Notes under the pieces: model-generated
Seen by the model: only the letters and a program-made list of their open reading frames with translations
Database searches by the model: none
What the model was told of the DNA's origin: nothing
DNA from: Burkholderiales bacterium
GTDB lineage: Bacteria > Pseudomonadota > Gammaproteobacteria > Burkholderiales > Casimicrobiaceae
Assembly (NCBI GenBank): GCA_025354075.1
Contig: JANXNO010000068.1
Coordinates: forward strand, 1 to 22,194
Direction: 5' to 3'
DNA: 22,194 nucleotides
In this document: one piece after another, positions 1-8,076 of the stretch
Layout: each line of letters opens with the position of its first letter
Position numbering within the stretch: the stretch's first letter is position 1
Made by a program: the position numbers and the translations under genes

Positions 1-335
1 GTCGCGCCGGGTTTGAGCACGCAACGATTGCCGAGCTGCGGAATGAAGGTTGCCACAGGGTCGTCGAGCTGGAATTTTCCGTCCTCAAACAGCAACATGA
101 CGGCGATTGACGTGATGAGCTTGGTGTTGGAGAACACGCGGAAGAGATGGTCAACTCGCAGCGCCTCGCCTTTCTCTTTGTCCGCCCAACCCACGCAGTT
201 CACATCAACGAGATCACGCCCAACCAACACCGCAGATGAGACACCCGAAAGAAAGTTCGCGTCGACGTAACGACGCATCGCTGCATGGACTGGGCTGAAG
301 TCGTGGTTGGTCGGAATTACTGTCATGTCGTGCAT
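1..335 (-). CDS. Serine hydrolase, class C beta-lactamase family (N-terminal part)
   Basis: The reading frame starts at an ATG at 335 and runs off the left edge, leaving about 111 residues. The segment has Ser69-Asn-Thr-Lys72, the SxxK active-site motif of penicillin-binding-protein-like serine hydrolases, in the setting HLFRVFSNTKLITS. It is followed by the usual hydrophobic helix and the LDDPVATFIPQL stretch found after SxxK in this family (established family knowledge). No signal peptide is seen, so the enzyme is probably cytoplasmic, like many esterase EstB-like members. The YxN and KTG-like motifs would lie outside the window. The substrate cannot be told from this part. It shares the strand with the DUF4124 gene, but a REP-type hairpin pair lies between them, so joint transcription is doubtful. 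Confidence 0.8.
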   Translation of the reverse strand, partial: MHDMTVIPTNHDFSPVHAAMRRYVDANFLSGVSSAVLVGRDLVDVNCVGWADKEKGEALRVDHLFRVFSNTKLITSIAVMLLFEDGKFQLDDPVATFIPQLGNRCVLKPGA

Positions 336-374
336 AGTGTTTCTCTAGTTTTTGCGATAGCGTGGGCAGCAGGC

Positions 375-470
375 GTAGGGTGGGCAACTTGTTGCCCACG
401 CGGGTCGCGACATCTACTACGTTTGGCTTTTCTCGGCAGCGGCACGTGGGCAACAAGTTGCCCACCCTAC
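375..470. repeat. Inverted pair of REP-like palindromes (BIME/REPIN type)
   Basis: Two 26-nt units, 375-400 and 445-470, are exact reverse complements of each other, separated by 44 nt. Each unit begins (read outward-in) with GTAGGGTGGGCA and contains its own hairpin: in the first unit nine pairs join 380-388 to 391-399 around a TT centre. A GTAG head followed by a short palindrome, in inverted pairs, is the structure described for REP elements mobilised by RAYT (TnpA-REP) transposases. The whole pair can also fold into one long stem. It lies in the gap after the DUF4124 gene and before the serine hydrolase, the usual intergenic position. No transposase gene is in the window. Confidence 0.8.
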
Positions 471-484
471 ATTTCGAAACGCGC

Positions 485-946
485 TCAACAGGAGAGGATT
501 TTGAGCCGCGTTCTTTGAGCAAATAACTGCTGTTGAATTTCTGCAAGCTGCGGCGCTTTGGCTGCGCTTTCGTCTGCCTTCAAGCGTGCAATTGAAGCGT
601 CGAGATTTCGGCATTCCGCTTGTGTCTTGGCGGGTAAATTTACTCTACGTCGCAAAACCTCGAACTCAGCTCGGCTAGTGCCTGTCAATGGCTTAACCAT
701 ATCCGCAATCAACTCCCTATTTCGCTCCCGACTAACATCAGCGCCGATTCGCTCAATGCCCGTTGACTTGTTCATGCCTCGTGTCGGCGTCACATCAACT
801 TCAACCGCGCCAAGACAGGGCTGATCTGAATACACCGTCTTGCCGTTGACTAAGCACTTGTAGACTGTGGGCGATGAGTCGGCCGCCCATCCAAGAGCGG
901 GAATCGCCAAAAAACATAGCGCCAAGAAACGAGGTGTGTAAATCAT
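485..946 (-). CDS. Secreted DUF4124 domain protein
   Basis: 153 residues from ATG 946. The first ~21 residues form a clear Sec signal peptide with cleavage likely after the AlaTrpAla sequence. After it comes the DUF4124 signature YKCLVNGKTVYSDQPC (about residues 29-44), whose two cysteines probably form a disulphide in the periplasm. The rest is charged and partly helical (residues about 85-145), ending in a cysteine. DUF4124 proteins are common small periplasmic proteins of beta- and gammaproteobacteria with no fixed function. It is transcribed away from the methyltransferase gene at 1023, so 947-1022 must hold both start regions. Confidence 0.8.
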   Translation of the reverse strand: MIYTPRFLALCFLAIPALGWAADSSPTVYKCLVNGKTVYSDQPCLGAVEVDVTPTRGMNKSTGIERIGADVSRERNRELIADMVKPLTGTSRAEFEVLRRRVNLPAKTQAECRNLDASIARLKADESAAKAPQLAEIQQQLFAQRTRLKILSC

Positions 947-1022
947 GTCTCGCAGTGTAATTCCGCGCAGGACAATGAGCGAATCAAGGTAAGCTCAACC
1001 CCGAGTTGAATGGAGCGAAAAC

Positions 1023-1664
1023 GTGTCCGACCCACAGCACAGTCCCGCCGCCGAGCGCAATCGCCAGCCGATCCTTGAGGCATTGCGGAGCGTGTTGCCC
1101 GCACAAGGCGCAGCGCTTGAAATTGCTAGCGGGACTGGACAACACGTGGCGTGGTTTGCTGCCGGATTGCCGGGTTGGAACTGGCAGCCTAGCGACGCGC
1201 AGGCTGACGGTTTCGCATCGATTGCCTGGTGGTGCGCGGAGGCGGGTGTTGCGAATGTGCTGCTACCTGTCTTGCTAGATGTGATGGCTCCGAGTTGGCC
1301 ATCTGTTGGTGCGGAATTCGGCGTTCGCTTCGATGCGATTTATTGCGCGAATATGTTGCACATTTCACCGTGGGCGACTTGTGCGGCGCTGATGCTTGGC
1401 GCGTCGCGTTATCTGACTGCCGACGGTGTGCTCTCTACTTACGGGTCTTATCTGGAACCGGATGTGGTCACATCGGCAGGCAATCTGGACTTTGATGTGA
1501 GTCTGCGTGAAACCAATCCTGAGTGGGGCATACGTGCTCTGGATGATGTGACGCGGCAGGCAGCGCTGGCGGGCTTGCGATTGAGTGAACGCATCCAAAT
1601 GCCAGCGAACAATTTACTGCTGGTTTTCCGGCGCGTTGACGTCGTGGGCGCGACGCCGGGATGA
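1023..1664 (+). CDS. DUF938 family SAM-dependent methyltransferase
   Basis: 213 residues from a GTG at 1023. The N-terminus has the SPAAERNRQPILEAL stretch that marks DUF938 proteins. Motif I for S-adenosylmethionine binding is seen as LEIASGTGQH (residues 32-41), and the later segment FDAIYCANMLHISPW matches the family's acidic loop and post-motif II region. The family has a Rossmann methyltransferase fold and no settled substrate. The length fits the family. An ATG at 1006 belongs to another frame. The stop overlaps the start of the DTW gene by 4 nt (ATGA at 1661-1664), so the two are likely translationally coupled. The last few residues beyond the conserved FRRVD are not conserved-looking. 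Confidence 0.85.
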   Translation: MSDPQHSPAAERNRQPILEALRSVLPAQGAALEIASGTGQHVAWFAAGLPGWNWQPSDAQADGFASIAWWCAEAGVANVLLPVLLDVMAPSWPSVGAEFGVRFDAIYCANMLHISPWATCAALMLGASRYLTADGVLSTYGSYLEPDVVTSAGNLDFDVSLRETNPEWGIRALDDVTRQAALAGLRLSERIQMPANNLLLVFRRVDVVGATPG

Positions 1665-2341
1665 TGGTGGCGAACGCCGCCAAGCGTCTCACCTGCCATC
1701 AATGCCAGCGCCCGCAAAGCACGTGCATTTGTCGCTGGATTTCGTCGACAGCGCATGCGGTGGAAGTGGTGCTGTTGCAACATCCGCTCGAGGCGCGCAG
1801 CGCGAAGGGCAGTGCGCGGTTGCTGCATTTGAGCTTACCGCGCAGCCGGATGGTGACGGGCGAAGTGTTTGCCGAACGCGAGTTGCAGGCGTTACTGCGC
1901 GATCCGTTTGAGCCCAATGCTGACGCCGCACAGGACGAGAAACACGCGATCCTGCTATATCCGCAAACCACCGACGACACATTAGCGCCGCCGATTCTGA
2001 ACCCTGAAATGCTGCGCGATCCGTCGCGATTGCGCCTGATTGTGATTGACGGCACCTGGCGTAAAAGTCGCAAGATGCTTCAGCTCAATCCATTGCTAGA
2101 GCAGTTGCCGCGCCTGTCGCTGCACGACCTACCAACGTCACGCTATTTGATCCGTAAAGCACATCGGTCGGATCAACTGTCCACGCTGGAAGCGACCTGT
2201 ATCGCGCTGTCGCAACTTGAAGCCGACGCGGAGCGATTTCAGCCACTGTTGACCGCGTTTGACGGGTTCGTCGCGCAACAGTTGGCGCAGCGTGACGCGG
2301 GCATCATTGCGGCATCGAAATCGAGGGAAAATACGATGTAG
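1661..2341 (+). CDS. DTW domain tRNA-uridine aminocarboxypropyltransferase
   Basis: 226 residues. The N-terminal zinc-type cysteine set C12-x2-C15-x6-C22-x-C24, the HPLE motif (41-44) and the D130-GTW133 motif are the hallmarks of the DTW family. Characterised members (E. coli TapT/YfiP, human DTWD1/2) transfer the aminocarboxypropyl group of S-adenosylmethionine to uridine in tRNA (acp3U). This copy reads DGTW, the form usual in bacterial members. The R-YLIRKAH stretch near residues 160-168 also fits the family. Which tRNA position is modified cannot be read from the sequence. It starts inside the stop of the DUF938 gene and may be the second gene of a two-gene operon. Confidence 0.85.
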   Translation: MMVANAAKRLTCHQCQRPQSTCICRWISSTAHAVEVVLLQHPLEARSAKGSARLLHLSLPRSRMVTGEVFAERELQALLRDPFEPNADAAQDEKHAILLYPQTTDDTLAPPILNPEMLRDPSRLRLIVIDGTWRKSRKMLQLNPLLEQLPRLSLHDLPTSRYLIRKAHRSDQLSTLEATCIALSQLEADAERFQPLLTAFDGFVAQQLAQRDAGIIAASKSRENTM

Positions 2342-2350
2342 CTTTTCCGT

Positions 2351-2372
2351 AAAAAGCCCATTTAAATTGGGC
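2351..2372 (-). terminator. Possible rho-independent terminator, minus strand
   Basis: On the minus strand a 5-bp stem GCCCA/TGGGC (2356-2360 with 2368-2372) with an AT-rich 7-nt loop is followed by TTTTT. It lies about 150 nt past the stop of the BNR propeller gene and just after the stop of the convergent DTW gene, so it could serve the former. The stem is short, so confidence is moderate to low. The rest of 2342-2519 holds nothing recognisable. Confidence 0.4.
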
Positions 2373-2519
2373 ATAGCTATGGTTTTATTAAATTATCGAC
2401 TTCTTGTTAAATAAACGTCTAAGCCCATATTGAACGGCGCTTAACACAAAAAGCTGCTAACCGATTTCCATCCACGCCACCGCAAAAACCACAGCGTCCA
2501 AGGCGCGTTTGCAAACCCG

Positions 2520-3620
2520 CTAATCCCACGCCACCGCAGCCACTGGCGGCAATTGCGCGTCTAGAGCCGTCCACGACTCGCCTGCATCTTCGCTGACCCA
2601 TGCCCCGCCCGTCGTCGACGCCATCGCCATGGTGCGGCCGTCTGGGGCCAGCGCGAGGCCGTGGCGATACACGAGGTGGTACGCAAACGACTGCGGCAGG
2701 CCGTCGCGAAATGCCGTCCAGCTTTTGCCACCATCATCGGTGCGGCACACGCACATCGCGCCCGCAATCGCGTAACGATGCGTGTCGGCCTGCGCAGGCA
2801 CCGTCCATGCGCGCAGCGGGTTGACCGGATCGGCCACAATCGTGAAGCCAAAATCGGTAGGCATCGGGGCTGCCGTTCGCGACCAGTGCGCGCCACCGTC
2901 CACGCTGCGATAGGTGCCCGCGTGGTGCTGCGCCCACATCACGTCGGGCTGGGCGGCACAGGCGGACATCGCATGCACATCCTGCACATTGGCATCATCT
3001 TCAACGTCCGGCGGCATGTACGGCGCATGAAATCCTTTGCCAAGTAATTGCCAGTTCGTGCCCGCATCGCCGGTGCCCCACACGCCGCCGCACGAGATCG
3101 CAATCGCAACGCGATTGCTATCGCGCGGATCGACGCAAATCGCGTGGAGACCCGGATGATCATTGCCGCCGCCCATCCAGCTTTTTCGCCGTTCGTCGAG
3201 CCACAACGCATCCATCAGCTGCCAGCTCGCGCCGCCTTCTTGCGAGCGAAAAATCCCGGCAGGCATGCAGCCTGCCCAGATCGTGTTGTGCTCATGTTTG
3301 CCACCGATGGCAAGCGACCACACCAGATCCACCGTCCACGGCGTCGCGTCATCCGCCCACGGGCCGTCCGTTGGTTTAGGCGGAAAGGCAGGCGCGGGAA
3401 TTTCCGTCCACGTCGCGCCGCGATCCGTGCTCTTTTGCATCTTGACGCCAAAGTGCCCGAGGCGCAACGCCGCGTACCACGCACCGTCACGCGGGTCAGC
3501 AAGCACCTGCGTCACGGGCTCGCCGTGAAAGTGATGTGAACTGACTTGCCACTCACCTGTTGGTGTCGAGCGATCCGCCGTGAAAAGTCCCTTCCGTGAT
3601 GCAATCAAAAGTGTCGACAC
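2520..3620 (-). CDS. BNR/Asp-box beta-propeller protein (glycosyl hydrolase-like)
   Basis: 366 residues from ATG 3620. At least six Asp-box loops (S/T-x-D-x-G-x-x-W type) are visible: STDRGATW, SQEGGASW, TGDAGTNW, SVDGGAHW, TDDGGKSW and SEDAGESW. They are spaced as in sialidase-fold or sortilin-like propellers. There is no signal peptide, so the protein appears cytoplasmic. The Arg triad of true sialidases is not evident, and many proteins of this group are annotated as WD40/YVTN/BNR-like of unknown function. The start lies 3 nt after the stop of a ThiS/MoaD-like gene, so the two must be co-transcribed. The propeller function is unknown; the pairing suggests it works with the small GG-ending protein. 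Confidence 0.8.
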   Translation of the reverse strand: MSTLLIASRKGLFTADRSTPTGEWQVSSHHFHGEPVTQVLADPRDGAWYAALRLGHFGVKMQKSTDRGATWTEIPAPAFPPKPTDGPWADDATPWTVDLVWSLAIGGKHEHNTIWAGCMPAGIFRSQEGGASWQLMDALWLDERRKSWMGGGNDHPGLHAICVDPRDSNRVAIAISCGGVWGTGDAGTNWQLLGKGFHAPYMPPDVEDDANVQDVHAMSACAAQPDVMWAQHHAGTYRSVDGGAHWSRTAAPMPTDFGFTIVADPVNPLRAWTVPAQADTHRYAIAGAMCVCRTDDGGKSWTAFRDGLPQSFAYHLVYRHGLALAPDGRTMAMASTTGGAWVSEDAGESWTALDAQLPPVAAVAWD

Positions 3621-3623
3621 AAC

Positions 3624-3893
3624 CTATCCTCCGCTCAAAGCCTGAATCACCATGATGTTGTCTTCAACCGCCACCGGCAACGCCATGTTGCGGCGGCTGA
3701 CAATCATTTCGTTATTGAGAAACACCGCAACATGTTTGCGCACATGACCCTGCTCGTCGAGCACATAGCGCTCAAGCGCGGGCGCGACGACAAAAGCTTT
3801 ACGCAACGCGTCCCCCAGCGTGGCCGCATCAACGCGCTGCGTCGGGCACGGCACATGCCGCTGCAGTTGCGGGGCAAATGAGACGATAGGCAT
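3624..3893 (-). CDS. MoaD/ThiS family ubiquitin-like protein
   Basis: 89 residues from ATG 3893, preceded by AAGGTGG about 7 nt upstream; a longer frame from 3938 exists but its extra 15 residues lack family character and a ribosome site. The sequence follows the ThiS/MoaD pattern: the ATLGDALRKAF helix, a VLDEQGHVRKHVAVFLNNE segment, then VEDNIMVIQALSGG with the C-terminal Gly-Gly. In ThiS and MoaD this tail is adenylated and thiocarboxylated to carry sulphur (established). No MoeB/ThiF activating enzyme or MoaE partner is near. Instead the gene is tightly joined to the BNR propeller. A decayed second copy of its 5' half lies at 9251-9493. Confidence 0.8.
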   Translation of the reverse strand: MPIVSFAPQLQRHVPCPTQRVDAATLGDALRKAFVVAPALERYVLDEQGHVRKHVAVFLNNEMIVSRRNMALPVAVEDNIMVIQALSGG

Positions 3894-4064
3894 AGCGCAC
3901 CACCTTCTTGTTGCAACGTTTTGTGAAACATCAACCAACGAGAATTAGTTTACGCCGCTACGGTGAAAACTGCCAGTCACCGTCTAGCGTAGTGCCGATC
4001 CAGTGCTGACACTTTGCAGCCAAAAAAGGTTGACATCACGCAGAAACGCTAATCCCGACCCGCA

Positions 4065-6878
4065 TCAGTTCACTGCTTCGGCACCGCGTGTCGCGCAAAA
4101 CACCACGCCTTCATTGATCCAACCTGCGGCTACCATCGCATTGATCGTCCGCGTACCCACGACATAGCGGTGATTGCCCTCATTGGTCGCAACACGATTG
4201 TTAAACAGCCGCGTGACGCCTACCGGATAGGCGCTCGCGCAGACACCGCCCTCGGGCCGCAGCGCGCCAAAATCGTAGCCTTCATAGGCGAAATTTTTGA
4301 TGGTGTTGACGATGGCACAGTCTTGTTGTGTGCCGTAAAAATGCGAATTGCTGCCGCCACGCGCAGGATCAAAATAAAACCGGCACGTCGAATGAGCCGG
4401 GTCATTCAAAAATGGCGCTGACACCGTCTCAAAGCGCATGCCAGTGCGCTGGAATAAGGCTGGATATTGGTCAAGCAACGCTTGCTCAGCAGCACGCCCC
4501 GTGATGAAGTAGCGATTTGCAAAGGACGAGTAAAACTCAACGACTGTTTGCGGCGTGGGCGTGAGGTTCTGGTCGGTGTAGATAGCGGCGGGTGTTGCGG
4601 TGCCGGTTCCGCCACCAGTGTGTGTAAAGAAATTGCCGTTGTCGTCGGTCCGTGCGCTCAGTAGGCCTGCGGAGCCGGGGATCGTCCGCTGCCAGAGCGT
4701 ATCAATTGCACCATTTCCGGTAAGCGACGCTCGCTCAATGAGCGTCTCCGTCACAGTGTTGTTCACGCTGCGGTACGTTACGAAATAGGCGTAACGATCA
4801 TCGACGAATCGCGGATCCTGTGCGGTTTCCCATGCGGCGTCTCGCACCATGTTGTCGCCCAACCTTTGGCGAAACCGTCCCGTATAGGCGTGGGTACTAT
4901 TGAGCTGAAGTGGCGGTGAATCGAACGACCGCAAATCTATGTCTCGGGCCATTAACCGATACGGCTTTGCATCAGGATTGGCGATGGAAAACCGTTCCAG
5001 CCCCGTGAAGAAACAGGTGTTGAAGCAGTCATCACCAAAATGCGTAAGCCAAATACCGCCTGCCATATCGACCACTATGCCATCAGGAATCCCAAACAGA
5101 TCGATTCCGGTGCGCACGATCCTGATCTCCCAGTTTGCGTCGCGTGCGCCCGTGGCAATGGATGCGCGTCGAATGAATTGCAGCGCCGTGGTTTGCGCTT
5201 CTACAAAGTAGAGCCAGACTGAATCCGCAGCGCTCGCGCCGACCGCTGCATACCCGAGTCTGCTGCCAATCTCGAGCGTCCGCGCGGGGGTGTTCGCCGT
5301 AGCGGTCACGTAGAAGCTCGCCGCGCCCGTTTGCGCGGTGCCCGCCCCTCCGAGCACCACCTCGCCTCGCGCGCTCACGCCTGCGAACTGGTTAAACGCC
5401 GCGTCCACAGTGTCGCCCAATCGCGAATTAAAATCAGGTAAGCCGTTGGAATCGTAGCGAACGAAGTTCCTGAATTCCTGTCCCTCATACCAGACCGAAA
5501 AAGACCCAACCATCGTCGTGGAGCCATCAGTTTGGTGCTTTATTATTTGTGGCGTTGATGCGCGCCCCGTCGACAAACCGACATAAGTGGCTTGCGTTTC
5601 GAACGTTTCTTGATTCAGCGACTCAATGGACTGAGGTCGAATCACAAGCAATCTCCCTGCGCCGACGAACAATGCATTCGGAAAAGGCGCAGCGTTGCTT
5701 GAGTTGTAGTCATTACCAAATTGACGAACGATGCGGCCATTACCCGAGTCATCAAAGCTGACCATTGACGGCGGTGGCGGCGTGGGGGGCGACACATTGC
5801 CGCCAGTGGTGGTCACTACTAGCCTTTGATTCACCAATACGGCGTTTGCGATCCAGCCGACGGGCGGCAGGATGCTGTTTGCATGCTCGACCGACCATGT
5901 GGGATCCTGCTCTCCTGTTGCCGTGAAGCGATGAATCTCCAGAAACGGTTGGATGTTCGGGTAGCGACTACCCGTCAGGTAAACACGTCCAGTCGAATCG
6001 ATCAATACCCTTTGTGGATATATGCCTTCGACTACGCCGGTCCAACCCGGTGCCACGTTCGGTGCAAGTGCGACGCGCTTTATGATGGATTGCACCTTTG
6101 ATTGCGTGCTGGACGGATCCAACGAGTATGTGAGGTAGAGCCCGCCGCCGTGCAAGCCTGCCATGGTGGCTTGTCCGTCGATAACCTGCCCCCAGCTAGC
6201 GTCGAGCGATTGATCGGTAATGGCAAATCGCTTCAGGTGCGTTTGGAAGGTGGATTGACCAGACGCGTTGGTTTGTCTGCCTCTTAGCGCCACGTACATC
6301 CACCCCTTGTCAGCCGTGAACGCGATGAGGTAGTCGAACAGTATGCCGGGCTGAGCAACACGCAGCCGATAAGTAGTGACAGCAGGCACACCTGCGGCGT
6401 GTGAAATGCGCACCACATCCACGCCGTCAAGCGACGCATCGCTCGGTAACAAACCGATGACGGAGTCGGGTTCGACCAGTGCAAGCAAATCGCCGTTGTC
6501 CGCAATGGTGACTGATCGAAGCTTTTTGAGGTTCTGCGGCAGCCACGAATAATCAATCACCCCCGCAAGCGATGTTCGAAACACGCCACTGATACGAACG
6601 CCTTTGACATGCGTCATAGCGCCGTAGAAATAAATCCAACCTCGAACGTCATCAACAACAACGCTGCTTTGGTACAGCGGAGTCGGCGAATAAAACCCAC
6701 TGAAATCTGGATCGGCCAATGGGCGCAACATCGTCGTAGTGGGCCCGAACGCCATACAAGCGGTAGCGGTTAGGCAAAGCAGCACACCGAATCGCCGAAG
6801 CATCAAAAAAGCTGGCTGGGACATTGCTTCGAAAAACATCCGAGTGCGGTAGAAAAGCATACGCATGACGGTGCTCAC
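4065..6878 (-). CDS. Large secreted protein, propeller-like body with DUF5648-like C-terminus
   Basis: 937 residues from a GTG at 6878; ATGs in frame at 6866, 6860, 6839 and 6824 are alternatives. The last gives an N-terminus with a cleaner signal peptide (hydrophobic FGVLLCLTATACMAFG). None has a good ribosome site. The body has repeated blocks of beta-rich sequence with dates such as ADNGDLLALV, DSTGRVYLTGSR and DDNGNFFTHTGG, like delta-60 type propeller repeats. The last ~170 residues (from about 765) carry FYSSFANRYFITGRAAEQ and later LFNNR...NHRYVVGTRTINAM...EGVVFCA, two tandem copies of a DUF5648-like module, a likely carbohydrate- or surface-binding tail. Function unknown. Its tail is related to that of the gene at 7171. 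Confidence 0.7.
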   Translation of the reverse strand: MSTVMRMLFYRTRMFFEAMSQPAFLMLRRFGVLLCLTATACMAFGPTTTMLRPLADPDFSGFYSPTPLYQSSVVVDDVRGWIYFYGAMTHVKGVRISGVFRTSLAGVIDYSWLPQNLKKLRSVTIADNGDLLALVEPDSVIGLLPSDASLDGVDVVRISHAAGVPAVTTYRLRVAQPGILFDYLIAFTADKGWMYVALRGRQTNASGQSTFQTHLKRFAITDQSLDASWGQVIDGQATMAGLHGGGLYLTYSLDPSSTQSKVQSIIKRVALAPNVAPGWTGVVEGIYPQRVLIDSTGRVYLTGSRYPNIQPFLEIHRFTATGEQDPTWSVEHANSILPPVGWIANAVLVNQRLVVTTTGGNVSPPTPPPPSMVSFDDSGNGRIVRQFGNDYNSSNAAPFPNALFVGAGRLLVIRPQSIESLNQETFETQATYVGLSTGRASTPQIIKHQTDGSTTMVGSFSVWYEGQEFRNFVRYDSNGLPDFNSRLGDTVDAAFNQFAGVSARGEVVLGGAGTAQTGAASFYVTATANTPARTLEIGSRLGYAAVGASAADSVWLYFVEAQTTALQFIRRASIATGARDANWEIRIVRTGIDLFGIPDGIVVDMAGGIWLTHFGDDCFNTCFFTGLERFSIANPDAKPYRLMARDIDLRSFDSPPLQLNSTHAYTGRFRQRLGDNMVRDAAWETAQDPRFVDDRYAYFVTYRSVNNTVTETLIERASLTGNGAIDTLWQRTIPGSAGLLSARTDDNGNFFTHTGGGTGTATPAAIYTDQNLTPTPQTVVEFYSSFANRYFITGRAAEQALLDQYPALFQRTGMRFETVSAPFLNDPAHSTCRFYFDPARGGSNSHFYGTQQDCAIVNTIKNFAYEGYDFGALRPEGGVCASAYPVGVTRLFNNRVATNEGNHRYVVGTRTINAMVAAGWINEGVVFCATRGAEAVN

Positions 6879-7061
6879 GACTAGCAGGAAATAAGCCAGT
6901 AGGGTAGCGCAATTTCGCGTCCATCACATACCTGGACATTGCACATGCGTCCATGGACGAGCCCATTGGCGTCACGGAATGAAGTCTCAACGCTACAGCG
7001 GATATTTCAGGTCGACGGCAACCTAAAACGCTCTCAGTTGCCGCGATGCCGCGTACCTACT

Positions 7062-7170
7062 TTACGGTGCGTGCTGCAACGCTTTCTGACAGCTCGCGAA
7101 AAGCGCGCCGAGCCACGAGATCATTGTGAAGAACATGGACTGGCGCGCCAGCCCATCAGAGTCACCTGCG
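7062..7170 (-). pseudogene. C-terminal remnant of a YbfB-type MFS transporter
   Basis: On the minus strand the frame ending at TAA 7064-7062 reads DSDGLARQSMFF, then SWLGALFASCQKALQHAP. This aligns without gaps to the last ~33 residues of the intact MFS carrier at 16898 (DADGLARGLIFS, WLGALFASRQRALQTTP), and the DNA is clearly similar as well. Everything upstream of this tail is missing: the fragment abuts the stop of the secreted-protein gene at 7171. It is therefore the 3' scar of a lost paralogue. The remaining 6879-7061 holds nothing I recognise. Confidence 0.75.
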
Positions 7171-8076
7171 TTATTTAGGCGGCGTGCAGAAAACCAAGCC
7201 TTCGCCGACAAAACCATTCGCTGCGAGCGCGTTGTACGTATCGAAACTGCTCAGGTAGCGATGCGCAATAGCCTTCGGATTGAACACGCGGTAGACCGGC
7301 ACGCTGCCCATCGGACATGCACCATTCACCACCGGCAGCACGTGATCTTCGAGCGAGTCTGTCTTAAGCGTGAATCCCTCCCCGCGCAATCGATTCGCGT
7401 CAACCAATGACGTCGTGCGGAAAGCACCTGCAAGCGGTTTGGGATAATCCAGCCAATACAACGGCACAGCCGCGGATGGAACTGGGCCTATTTTTTTTAG
7501 CCACACTAGCATTTCAGGCTCATCGATTCGCGAAATCAACGAAACGTTGCCGCCTTGAATCGGTAAACCCGGAATTCCCGGCACCAGATAAACGCCCGAT
7601 GCGCTCGGTGGGTCCATTGGGTAAATCCATGTGTAGAGCGCCTGCTTATTGCCCACGGCATTAACCGTAAGCGGGTACGTGCCTTGCTCAACGCTAACCG
7701 CTTCACGCGCGCCTGATGGAGGGTTTGCCCAGTAGGGCCCTGTCACCCCCACTGTGGCTGCGTATGCGCCCGCTGGCAAGCCCGGAATCTTAAACACACG
7801 TCGGGTAGTACAGGGGCCGTCCCCCAACTGCGACAACAGCAACAGCAGTTTGCTGCCTTCAAGCTGCACTTTGGAAAATAGCGGTGCGTCAGCCGATCCG
7901 CAGTAAGGCTTGCTGAACGTGACCTCCACCTTGACCGATTCATACTCCTGCGGGCTCGATGGGTCAAAGATGAGGCTTTGAATGGCTACCGGTGCCAGCT
8001 GCCCAAACGCAATTGACGACGCCATCGCAATGCAGCACGCCGCGAACAGAGTGAAACAGGTCGAGCGCGACTTCAT
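7171..8076 (-). CDS. Secreted protein with DUF5648-like C-terminal motif
   Basis: 301 residues from ATG 8076. Residues 1-25 form a signal peptide ending AFGQ/L. Residues about 30-130 look like an Ig-like beta domain with a Cys pair. The C-terminus, about 255-301, reads VYRVFNPKAIAHRYLSS, then GFVGEGLVFCTPPK. It matches the tail of the 937-residue protein at 4065 (RLFNN...HRYVV...GWINEGVVFCA) and resembles DUF5648. Function unknown; extracellular or periplasmic. The start overlaps the stop of the upstream gene (ATGA at 8076-8073), so translation is probably coupled. An A8 run (T8 on plus at 7491-7498) sits inside the frame. Confidence 0.7.
   Translation of the reverse strand: MKSRSTCFTLFAACCIAMASSIAFGQLAPVAIQSLIFDPSSPQEYESVKVEVTFSKPYCGSADAPLFSKVQLEGSKLLLLLSQLGDGPCTTRRVFKIPGLPAGAYAATVGVTGPYWANPPSGAREAVSVEQGTYPLTVNAVGNKQALYTWIYPMDPPSASGVYLVPGIPGLPIQGGNVSLISRIDEPEMLVWLKKIGPVPSAAVPLYWLDYPKPLAGAFRTTSLVDANRLRGEGFTLKTDSLEDHVLPVVNGACPMGSVPVYRVFNPKAIAHRYLSSFDTYNALAANGFVGEGLVFCTPPK

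Noticed and set aside
3048..3539. Long plus-strand frame of 163 codons inside the propeller gene
   Set aside because: Arg/Ala-rich composition typical of antisense to a GC-rich gene; the minus-strand Asp-box protein explains the sequence.
2520..3620. True sialidase
   Set aside because: Asp boxes are present, but no signal peptide or evident Arg triad; these boxes are shared by many non-enzymatic propellers.
7140..7151. 12-bp perfect palindrome (CTGGCGCGCCAG)
   Set aside because: Explained by the codons of the MFS remnant; no U-run or repeat elsewhere in the window.
7491..7498. Eight-base A run in the coding strand of the 301-residue protein as a second slippage switch
   Set aside because: The frame is intact on both sides and eight A is common by chance; nothing else suggests switching.
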